From Alphaproteobacteria bacterium (GTDB lineage: Bacteria; Pseudomonadota; Alphaproteobacteria; Rhizobiales; Xanthobacteraceae), in NCBI GenBank assembly GCA_026400395.1, contig JAPLPD010000364.1, forward strand, positions 1 to 64,000: a DNA stretch of 64,000 nt, read 5' to 3'. Shown here piece after piece: positions 52,860-63,085 of the stretch (position 1 is the first letter of the stretch; each line of letters begins with the position of its first letter). The notes below the pieces were generated by a model that was not told the origin of the DNA, made no database searches, and worked only from the letters and a program-made list of their open reading frames with translations. The position numbers were made by a program, and so were the translations under genes.

Positions 52860-53819
52860 TCAATTTTCCGGCTTAACTCCACTGGAGATGACCAGCGGCC
52901 CCCAAAGCTTGTCTTCCTTGACCAGGAATTGCTGCGCTTCCGCGGGCGACACCTGCATGAATTCCGCCCCCTGCTCTTCCAGCTTGGCGCGGAAATCGGG
53001 ATCGTTGAGAGCCTTGACGATATCCGAACCGATCTTGTCGAGAACCTCATTCGGAGTCTTGGCCGGCACCACGATGGAGGACCAGGACGAACCGAGATAT
53101 TTGCCGAAACCCTGCTCCGCCGATGTCGGAACGTTGGGCAACTGCTTGGTGCGCTTTTCCGTCAGCACCGCGATCGGGCGGACAGTGCCGGCACGGATCT
53201 GCGGCAGCACTTCGGTCGACGGACCGGAGTAGAATGAGACGCGTCCCGTAATCAGATCTGCGAAAACCTGCCCGCCGCTGCGATACGGCACATGCACCGT
53301 ATCAAGCTTCTCTTCGCGCGACATATACTCGGACATTAAATGGGGCGACGTGCCGGGCCCCACCGACGCATAGGCCATGCCGGGTTTGGAGCGCGCGTAT
53401 TCAAACAACTCCTTCAGATTATTGATCGGTAGCGAAACCGGCACGACCGTGACGAGCGGATAATAGGCGATTACGGCAGCAGCCCTGAAATCCTCGAGCG
53501 CCTTGTAACGCAAATTGCTATAGACATGGGGCATGATCACGAACGGCGGCGGAGCCAAAAGCAACGTGTAGCCATCGGGCGGTTGCGTGGCGACATGGGC
53601 CGTTCCGATCGTGGTGCTGGCGCCGGGACGATTATCGATAATCACCGGCTGCTTCCAGATTTCGGAAAGCTTCTGGCCGATCGCTCGGCCCATGATGTCG
53701 GACGCCCCGCCGGGCGCAAACGGAACAACCAGGGTTACATTCTTCGAGGGAAAGCTCTGCGCAACCGATAGCGTCGACGACGAAACCAAGATAGCCAGGA
53801 AAGCCAGAAAACCTCGCAT
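52860..53819 (-). CDS. TTT substrate-binding protein, Bug family
   Basis: 319 aa receptor, signal peptide MRGFLAFLAILVSSSTLSVA. Family blocks are SFPSKNVTLVVPFAPGGASD and IDNRPGASTTIGTAH, and PPDGYTLLLAPPPF. The ATG at 53819 has GAGAGG upstream. It is in the same-strand series as the TPP enzyme; the preceding Bug gene is 319 bp upstream. Confidence 0.94.
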   Translation of the reverse strand: MRGFLAFLAILVSSSTLSVAQSFPSKNVTLVVPFAPGGASDIMGRAIGQKLSEIWKQPVIIDNRPGASTTIGTAHVATQPPDGYTLLLAPPPFVIMPHVYSNLRYKALEDFRAAAVIAYYPLVTVVPVSLPINNLKELFEYARSKPGMAYASVGPGTSPHLMSEYMSREEKLDTVHVPYRSGGQVFADLITGRVSFYSGPSTEVLPQIRAGTVRPIAVLTEKRTKQLPNVPTSAEQGFGKYLGSSWSSIVVPAKTPNEVLDKIGSDIVKALNDPDFRAKLEEQGAEFMQVSPAEAQQFLVKEDKLWGPLVISSGVKPEN

Positions 53820-54138
53820 CGCTGTGCCTCTCTTTTTGTCGCGATATAACTGTCGCCAGATGAAAACCATTGCAGCGGGGAGCAACACTTGTCTTGCACG
53901 CTGCAGATGAACAGAAATGCCCGATGAGCACTGACTAGCGAATGCTCATGCATTTTCTGGGCCTCACCCAAGGCAGGCACGTTGTTGGGCCAGCCGCGAC
54001 ACCAGCGGTTGCGGTGGTAAGATATTCACGCTTTCGAACAGCCCTCCTTGAAGCGAGCGGGCGCGCGTTTCAATGCGCTTATCTAGGTCAGCCCCCCTCA
54101 TTGACTTCCTACCCACGCTCGGTCCGTCAGGCAGCCTA
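53820..54138. other. 319-bp stretch between two Bug receptor genes
   Basis: No coding frame with family signal is seen. It probably holds the promoter of the Bug gene to its left. An imperfect inverted repeat TTGAA/TTTCAA is near 54050-54075; no operator is assignable. Confidence 0.4.
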
Positions 54139-55104
54139 CTAAAGCTTCGTCCGCTTGATGCCGAGTCCAGCCGCGACATCCTGCCACCGCTCGATCGCCT
54201 CGGAGAGACGTGCCTTGAATTGAGCCGGCCCCTCGCCGACCGGCTCCAGACCCGACCTGGCAAGGGCCGATTGCGGCGCCTTCCCTATATAGCCTTCTTT
54301 GAGCGTCGCAAAAATCTTCTCCGTGATTGCCGGAGGCAGATCGCGCGGTCCCGTGAGCCCAAACCATCCGCTGCCTTCGAGTTTGTAGTTCAGTTCGTAA
54401 AGGCTCGGGATGTCCGGAAAGAGCTCGGCCCGCTTCTTGCCAACCGCAGCCAGCGCGACGAGCGTACCGCCCTCGACTTGCGCCTTGGCCACGTCGGCGG
54501 TCGTGATGATGTAGGTGAGGCGCCCGGCGACCAATTCCGTCAACGCCTGCGCCGAAGCGTTGAACGGCACGCCGACCGCATTGATCCCCACCATCTTGCC
54601 GAAGCCGGCGCCCGCGAGTTGAGGTGGACCGCCCTGATAGCCGAATGTGATTTCGCTCGGGTGCTTCTTCGCATACGCAATCAGTTCGTCGATCGACGTG
54701 ACAGAAAGCTTCTTGTTGACCAGCAGCATGGTCGGCGCCGTGGACAGAACGGCGATCGGCGTGAAGTCCTTGAGTGTGTCGTAAGGCAATTCGTAGAGTG
54801 CCGGCAGCACCGACTGACTGCTCGCCATCATAAAAAGCGTGTAGCCGTCGCTCGGTTGCTGCACGAAATAGGTCGCCGCTACGCGGCCCTGCGCACCCGG
54901 CTTGTTTTCGACAACAAAGGTTTCGCCCAGCGCCCGGGTCAGAAACTCGGCCACGCTTCGCGCGGTGACGTCGGTGGCGCCGCCAGGTCCGGTCGGCACG
55001 ACAATACGGACCGGCTTGGCCGGATAGTTCGACTGCGCGGAAGCCGCGTCGGACGCAACGAGCAGCGCGACCAGCGCGCCGATGGCAAGCTTGGCGTACC
55101 GCAT
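54139..55104 (-). CDS. TTT substrate-binding protein, Bug family
   Basis: 321 aa receptor, signal peptide MRYAKLAIGALVALLVASDA to ASA. Family blocks are NYPAKPVRIVVPTGPGGATD and VENKPGAQGRVAA, and QPSDGYTLFMMASS. The ATG at 55104 follows GGGGAGAAA. It is 31 bp downstream of the CapA-like gene, suggesting co-transcription. It is clearly diverged from the other Bug proteins. Confidence 0.94.
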   Translation of the reverse strand: MRYAKLAIGALVALLVASDAASAQSNYPAKPVRIVVPTGPGGATDVTARSVAEFLTRALGETFVVENKPGAQGRVAATYFVQQPSDGYTLFMMASSQSVLPALYELPYDTLKDFTPIAVLSTAPTMLLVNKKLSVTSIDELIAYAKKHPSEITFGYQGGPPQLAGAGFGKMVGINAVGVPFNASAQALTELVAGRLTYIITTADVAKAQVEGGTLVALAAVGKKRAELFPDIPSLYELNYKLEGSGWFGLTGPRDLPPAITEKIFATLKEGYIGKAPQSALARSGLEPVGEGPAQFKARLSEAIERWQDVAAGLGIKRTKL

Positions 55105-55135
55105 AGCGTTTCTCCCCGATCGTATTAAACTTTTT

Positions 55136-56473
55136 TCATTCCACTTCGACAAACCCGGTGTTCCCTGACCGGGTCACCACCGTTCCGAACGGCTTCGAAA
55201 GTACAGCGATCCGATCGATGATCTTTTGCGCAAGCGCCCCGTCCGCCAGAACGGCGCGGCCACGTTGGGCGCGCGGACGGCCAAACCCGACATCCACCGG
55301 ATGCAGCGCAATTCGCTTTAGATTTCGCTGCTGGAAGTCGCACACGACGGCAACGCCCTCCCAGAACGCGGGATCGCTGGGGTGACCCTTGCGGTCTTTG
55401 TCGGTGCGCGCGTCGAGAAAATCCGCAGGCGTCGCATCGCTCGACAAATCGAAACGCTCGTAGGAATCGGCGGGGAACGCGGTGATCGTTTCATTCTGAA
55501 AAAGACAATTGCCCACGCCGTAGAGGATGGGGCGGCCTTTGTAGATTTCGATTCCGAGAACGGTGTGCGAGCCGTGTCCGACCACGATGTCGGCTCCCTC
55601 GTCGATCGCCTTGCAGGCGAACTCCCGCACGCATTCGATCGGGTCCGTCATCTCCGACTGCCGATTCGCCGTGGAGACGCTGGAAAATGCAAAATCATGG
55701 GAGTGGATGCTGGCCACGACCCAATCCGCCTGCCGGCGCGCTTCCCTGATCCATTTCATATTGCCAGCCAGGTCGGCCGGATCGGCATGGCCAGCAAACG
55801 ACGGCTGGTCCGCGGCGCCGAAGGTGGCGCCGAGCAGATGCACCTCCTCCGACCGACCGCCACCAGCCTCCTTGTCGCTATAGAAGTGCTTTCGCTTGCG
55901 TTCAGATTCCTTGGCAAAACCAAGCGCGGCCGAAATCTCCCGCAGAACGGCGAGTTGCTCGGGTGGCACCCGGTAGGCGACCTTGAACCCCGCGCGGCTC
56001 CAGGGATAGAATGTCGTTGTTGCCGCCACCAGGCCGACCCGGCCGTTCCGCGTATCGAAATAGGCCGGGGCACGGGCCTTCGTCAGATTGCGGCCCAGCC
56101 CGGCATACGCAAGCCCGGCGCGCTCAAGGTGCGCGATGGTCGCCAGCACGCCGCCTTCGTTGAAGTCGTAGGCGTGGTTGTTCGCGGCGGACAACAGGCT
56201 GATGCCAAGCCATTTCAGTTCGTTCAGCATCTCCGGCGGCATCGTCGTATAGGTCGCATAAGAAAGCGTCGGCGTGCCTTCGTCTTCGTTGCGAACCACG
56301 GTTTCGAGATTGGCGAACGTGGTGTCCGCCGTCCGCAGAATTTCGCGGAGTTTCAGAAATTGTGGTTCGGCATGATGGCTGATGCGACGATTGAGCATCA
56401 CGTCGCCGATCAGCGCCATGCTGAAATCGCCGTCCTCGGCGCTGTAAAGTTTGCGGTCGGCTTTCTCGATCAT
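55136..56473 (-). CDS. CapA family (poly-gamma-glutamate synthesis-like) metallophosphatase-fold protein
   Basis: 445 aa. The calcineurin-like metallophosphatase motifs are visible: GDVMLNR near residue 23, NLE near 56, NNHAYD near 98, SIHSHDF near 252 and GHGSHTV near 299. CapA/PgsA proteins take part in poly-gamma-glutamate capsule assembly and usually carry a signal anchor; this one has none, so it is predicted cytosolic and may act on a different substrate. The start ATG at 56473 has GAGGA; a TTG two codons upstream is rejected. It is downstream of the tcuA-like gene by 47 bp. Confidence 0.87.
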   Translation of the reverse strand: MIEKADRKLYSAEDGDFSMALIGDVMLNRRISHHAEPQFLKLREILRTADTTFANLETVVRNEDEGTPTLSYATYTTMPPEMLNELKWLGISLLSAANNHAYDFNEGGVLATIAHLERAGLAYAGLGRNLTKARAPAYFDTRNGRVGLVAATTTFYPWSRAGFKVAYRVPPEQLAVLREISAALGFAKESERKRKHFYSDKEAGGGRSEEVHLLGATFGAADQPSFAGHADPADLAGNMKWIREARRQADWVVASIHSHDFAFSSVSTANRQSEMTDPIECVREFACKAIDEGADIVVGHGSHTVLGIEIYKGRPILYGVGNCLFQNETITAFPADSYERFDLSSDATPADFLDARTDKDRKGHPSDPAFWEGVAVVCDFQQRNLKRIALHPVDVGFGRPRAQRGRAVLADGALAQKIIDRIAVLSKPFGTVVTRSGNTGFVEVE

Positions 56474-56520
56474 CGCCAATCCTCAACGATTTGCCCGCAA
56501 GATCCGCAGGCGGCTGCCGC

Positions 56521-58035
56521 TCAGGATGCCCGCGCTACCGCCGTATTGCGTCCAAGCGCATGCCGCGTGGTCCGCAGCGCGAAGACAGCGTTGCGCGTCT
56601 GCCCCGAGCACGACGGGTAGTTGTGATAGAAAATCCCCGCGATGTCGCCGACCGCGTAAAGCCCCTGGATCGGGTTGCCGGAGATGTTCACCACCTGCCC
56701 TTCCGTGGTGACCTCAACACCCCCGAAGGTGAACGCGATGCCGCCCGTCACCGGATATGCGCGATAGGGCGGCGTCTCGACGCGGTTCGCCCAATTGGTT
56801 TTTTGCGGCTCGATTCCGACGGTGTGGCGGCCGTCCGAGATACTCGGATCGAACGGCCGTGAATCGCTGACCGCGGCATTGAACTCCGCGACCGTCCGCA
56901 GGAACACCTCGGCATTGACGCCGATTTTCTTGGCAAGTTCGGGCAACGTCGCGGCCTCCACCATCGTTTCGAGATGATGCGAGTCGTGCTTGTGAATGAG
57001 AGCTGAAGTCGTTTTGTCGAAAATCTGATAGGCGATGCCGTTCGGCTGCTCCAGAACCCTCGCTCCGGTCTTGGCATAAGTGTACGAGAACTGGGCTTCG
57101 CCTTCGTCGAAAAAACGCAAACCGAATTTGTTGACCGTGATGCCGAGCGGATAGGAATAGCGCTTGGTCCAGCTTCCCATGCCATCGTTGCCGACCGGCA
57201 CTTCAAACCGCGGGGAGCCGGCATCAAGCGGCGCCTGGTGCGCACCGCGCCAGTGACCGCTCGAACGCGCGCCGAGATCGAGCGCCGCCCGCAGCACCTC
57301 GCCGGTGTCATGCCGGGTGCCGCGCACCTTCATGATGTCGGTGTTGCCGTCGAGATAGCGCGCGCGCATTTCCTGATTGGCCTGGAAACCGCCGGCACAG
57401 AGGATCACGGCTTCGGCGTACACGTCGTAGCTCTCTTCGGCGGTCGTAACTTTGACGCCTTCAACCCGCGATGCGCTGCCGAGGATGCCGGTGACGGCGG
57501 AGTCGTAACGTATCTCCACCCCCAGCCTGACCGCGAGTTCACGCCAAATCTTGAGTTGGCCCAGCCCTCCGCCGACCGGATGGATGATGACGCCAGGCTC
57601 GAAGTGAATCTTGTTGTCCACGACGACGTGCATGTGCAGCTTCCACGGGATCCCCATTTTCTTGGTCCAGTGGATCGCCTCGTTGGAATCTTCGGCGATG
57701 ACTCGAGCCATATCCTGGTCGATAAGATTCTCGGTGACACGATTCATGTCGTCGATGAAATCCTGCACCGTGTACGCCGGAACTGAAATGCGCTCGTATG
57801 TGACCGCGTCCATGTCCGGAACGAGTTTTTTGATCTCCTCTTTGCCGGAATAGACGAAACGAAAGCCGGTGCTGGAATAACGCGCGTTGCCACCGGACTC
57901 CGCGGCGGGAGCTTTCTCGATCATCAGCACGCGCTTGGCGCCGTGCTGACAAGCCGCAACCGCCGTTTCCAATGCCGCGCTACCGCCGCCGACGACAATG
58001 ACGTCGAACATCTGCTTGGCGCCATTTAACGTCAT
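56521..58035 (-). CDS. tcuA: FAD-dependent tricarballylate dehydrogenase (TcuA-like)
   Basis: 504 aa flavoprotein of the fumarate reductase/succinate dehydrogenase family. The FAD motif FDVIVVGGGSAALETAVAA is at residues 10-28, with KAPAAESGGNARYS, the ILCAGGFQAN region and YAVGDIAGIFYHNYPSCSGQ near the C-terminus. TcuA oxidises tricarballylate to cis-aconitate; 3-ketosteroid- or urocanate-type members are alternatives. ATG at 58035 follows CAGGAGC. TcuB, the electron-accepting partner, is absent, while an aconitase that could use cis-aconitate lies 2.3 kb away. Confidence 0.87.
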   Translation of the reverse strand: MTLNGAKQMFDVIVVGGGSAALETAVAACQHGAKRVLMIEKAPAAESGGNARYSSTGFRFVYSGKEEIKKLVPDMDAVTYERISVPAYTVQDFIDDMNRVTENLIDQDMARVIAEDSNEAIHWTKKMGIPWKLHMHVVVDNKIHFEPGVIIHPVGGGLGQLKIWRELAVRLGVEIRYDSAVTGILGSASRVEGVKVTTAEESYDVYAEAVILCAGGFQANQEMRARYLDGNTDIMKVRGTRHDTGEVLRAALDLGARSSGHWRGAHQAPLDAGSPRFEVPVGNDGMGSWTKRYSYPLGITVNKFGLRFFDEGEAQFSYTYAKTGARVLEQPNGIAYQIFDKTTSALIHKHDSHHLETMVEAATLPELAKKIGVNAEVFLRTVAEFNAAVSDSRPFDPSISDGRHTVGIEPQKTNWANRVETPPYRAYPVTGGIAFTFGGVEVTTEGQVVNISGNPIQGLYAVGDIAGIFYHNYPSCSGQTRNAVFALRTTRHALGRNTAVARAS

Positions 58036-58104
58036 GACCGCTCCTGAAATCGGAAACACAGGCAAGGGGATTCGGAAACCGGCCCTGGTGCAAACGAGAT
58101 GTTG

Positions 58105-58151
58105 TCATAAGCCACATGAAGGAAGGTCATGCGCCCGTGAAGGCAAGTCAT
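58105..58151. promoter_or_regulatory. Array of five TCAT/ATGA half-sites upstream of the tcuA-like gene
   Basis: TCAT at 58105, 58127 and 58148 alternates with ATGA/GTGA at 58116 and 58137, each 10 or 11 bp from the last, so all face one side of the helix. The segment also contains a 21-bp imperfect tandem repeat (58115-58135, 58136-58156). It lies 70-117 bp upstream of the tcuA-like start and looks like a multi-dimer operator, for example for the adjacent LysR regulator. Confidence 0.55.
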
Positions 58152-58187
58152 GGCCCGCAAGCGCCACCTCCACGACAGCCACGATGA

Positions 58188-59084
58188 TCAGACGTCCTTC
58201 AGCGAATTGACCAGCCAGTTCCGAAACAAGGCGACCTTTGCCATCTTGCTCTTTTCTGGCGCAGACAGAAGAAAGAAACCGGAGCTGGTGGCCAGCCGGA
58301 CTTTGAAAGGTTCGACAAGACGGCCCGAAGCGATATCGAGCGCCACCAGCGACCGCCGCCCCATGGCGACCCCCAAGCCGTTCAACGCGGCCTGCAGCGA
58401 GAAAAAGATCAGATCGCAAATAATCTCGTTCTTGAAGTGCAGATTGGGATTTTTGGCCAGGGCCAGCCAAGCCGGCCATTCGTCGCGCAGAACCGGCGAT
58501 GCGCTTCGAATGGCATCGTGGAACATCAAATCTTCCGGCCGCTTGAGGCGATGGACCTTCAACAGACGCGGGCTGCAGACCGGGAACGACTCCTCGGTCG
58601 TCAGCCTCTCGCACATCCATCCGCTCCAGGTGTTGCCAGTGCCGTAGCGGATTGCCGCGTCATACTCGTGGCGCGTCAGTCCTTCATAGGAGAGTACGGC
58701 TTTGGTCTGGATGTTGATTTCCGGATGCAGCCGGCGGAATTCATCCAGTCTCGGAAACAGGACCTTCATCGCGAATGCCTGAGAACTGGCGATGGTCAGG
58801 GTGCTTTCCCGATCGAAACGCTTGGCCTGCTCGGTCGCGACGGCAATTTCCGCCAGCGCACCCTGTATGGAATGATAATATTCGACCGCAAGTTCGGTGA
58901 GCTGGATCGAGTTCCGATTCCGGATGAACAGCTTGGCGCCGATCTGCTCCTCGAGACTGCGGATCTGATGGCTGACGGCGGTCTGCGTCAGATTGAGTTC
59001 CACCGCCGCCCGCGTGAAACTGAGGTGGCGCGATACCGCCTCAAACGCGCGCAACGCGATCAGTGATGGAAGTCGGCTGACCAT
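58188..59084 (-). CDS. LysR family transcriptional regulator (GcvA-like)
   Basis: 298 aa. The N-terminal HTH is LRAFEAVSRHLSFTRAAVEL followed by LNLTQTAVSHQIRSLEEQIG. The C-terminal co-inducer domain ends with the SGFFLLSAPEKSKM region. The FTRAAVELNLTQTAVSHQI pattern is typical of the GcvA group. It is transcribed in the same direction as the tcuA-like gene downstream, 152 bp ahead, with the half-site array in that gap. It probably regulates the tcuA or HMG-CoA-lyase genes in response to an organic acid. Confidence 0.93.
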   Translation of the reverse strand: MVSRLPSLIALRAFEAVSRHLSFTRAAVELNLTQTAVSHQIRSLEEQIGAKLFIRNRNSIQLTELAVEYYHSIQGALAEIAVATEQAKRFDRESTLTIASSQAFAMKVLFPRLDEFRRLHPEINIQTKAVLSYEGLTRHEYDAAIRYGTGNTWSGWMCERLTTEESFPVCSPRLLKVHRLKRPEDLMFHDAIRSASPVLRDEWPAWLALAKNPNLHFKNEIICDLIFFSLQAALNGLGVAMGRRSLVALDIASGRLVEPFKVRLATSSGFFLLSAPEKSKMAKVALFRNWLVNSLKDV

Positions 59085-59188
59085 GGGCGCTACGTTGGCA
59101 CCGGGTCGACAGGCTGCCCGGCTGAATGCCGAATCTATCAGCAGCGCTGGCCGCGCGCATACCTAAAAATATCGGTTACCCGCCTCGG

Positions 59189-60148
59189 CTACTGAAGGCC
59201 CTGGCGAAGACGTCGAAGCGGCCCCCCTCGCATGATCGAGCCCGGCAGCGGATGGCCCACAATCGTCTCGGCAAGCCGGGCAACCTCGATCAGCCGTTCG
59301 ACGTCGATTCCGGTGGCGATCCCGAGTTCGTCGCACAGAAATACAAGGTCCTCGGTGCAGACGTTGCCGGCCGCGCCCTTGTGGCCGGCGAAGGGACAAC
59401 CGCCGAGCCCCGCGACCGAGGCGTCGAAGCTGTCGACGCCCATCTCAAGGCCGGCGTAGGCATTGGCGACACCAAGGCCGCGCGTGTTGTGGAAATGCAG
59501 ATTGATCCGCAGCCCCGGCCAGCGGTCGCGCACCGCGCCGATCGCCCGCTTCACCGATTCCGGCGTCGCCCAGGCCATCGTGTCGTTCAGCGAGACCCGC
59601 TTCAGGACGATATCGTTCTCGGCCGCGATGTCGAACGCCTGCTGGATCGTATCGAGCAATTGGGCGGCCGTGATATCGCCGGCGAAATTGCAACCGAACG
59701 CGGCCATGATCAGCGCGCTTTCCGCGTGAATGCCCGCCGCCTTCAGCATGGCCACCAGATTGTGCTGCCGATGAGCGTTTTTCGCGGTGTCGGAGTTCTG
59801 GTTGCGCACCATGAACGGCTCCGATGCCGACATCAGAATAGCGTCCCTGAACGCAAGCCGATCCTTGAAACGCAGCGCGCGCTCCAGTCCCTTCTCGTTG
59901 AGCCAAAGCGGGCTGTATCGGACGCCGGGGCGCGGTAGAAATCCGCCGACCACAGCATCGGCGTCGGCCCAACCCGGCACGCGACGCGCATCGACGAACG
60001 AAGCGACCTGAATCTGCTTGAGGCCAGTCTCGGACAGCGCGTCGATCAGGTCGATCTTGCTCTGCGTCGGGATCGGCCCCGGCTCGATCTGCAAACCCTC
60101 GCGCGGTCCCTTCTCGCAAATCTCCACGGCTTTCGGCAGATCACTCAT
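59189..60148 (-). CDS. Hydroxymethylglutaryl-CoA lyase-like (DRE-TIM metallolyase)
   Basis: 319 aa TIM-barrel lyase. The signature VAGLGGCPFAGHKGAAGNVC retains the GGCP catalytic Cys. The N-terminal motif reads KGPREGLQIE, where classical HMG-CoA lyases have GPRDGLQ, and the metal-site block reads LHFHNTRG against the usual HDT; so the metal ligands differ and the substrate may be another 3-hydroxy-3-methyl-type acyl-CoA, such as a citramalyl-like CoA. It leads the same-strand series before LysR. Ribosome site AAGGGA. Confidence 0.88.
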   Translation of the reverse strand: MSDLPKAVEICEKGPREGLQIEPGPIPTQSKIDLIDALSETGLKQIQVASFVDARRVPGWADADAVVGGFLPRPGVRYSPLWLNEKGLERALRFKDRLAFRDAILMSASEPFMVRNQNSDTAKNAHRQHNLVAMLKAAGIHAESALIMAAFGCNFAGDITAAQLLDTIQQAFDIAAENDIVLKRVSLNDTMAWATPESVKRAIGAVRDRWPGLRINLHFHNTRGLGVANAYAGLEMGVDSFDASVAGLGGCPFAGHKGAAGNVCTEDLVFLCDELGIATGIDVERLIEVARLAETIVGHPLPGSIMRGGPLRRLRQGLQ

Positions 60149-60375
60149 CGGTCATATCCCTTGCAAGCAGTTCGATACTTGAGTGCCCGGTCCCAGAGGG
60201 CAAATGAGCTATTTTGCTATCTGACATGAGTTTTTTGTGTTCGTCACGTCCGCCCGGGGGGAGTACACCAGAAACGGGCACGACCGTCGGAGCCACACTT
60301 CAGCGGGCCACTCACGCCATACTCCACGTTTGAGACGGGCAGCGATAAACGGCCACGGCGCGCCCGGGAGTTCAG
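60149..60375. promoter_or_regulatory. Divergent region between lyase and aconitase genes
   Basis: 227 bp shared by the two divergent genes. Two ATGAG motifs (60204 and 60226) lie 22 bp apart, two helical turns, and a CTTGCAAG palindrome is at 60160-60167. They share the ATGA core with the array upstream of the tcuA-like gene, hinting at a common regulator. The aconitase ribosome site GGGAG is at the end. Confidence 0.35.
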
Positions 60376-63060
<2,685 letters not shown>

Positions 63061-63085
63061 ACTTATAAAAAACGGGAGGAGCGCC

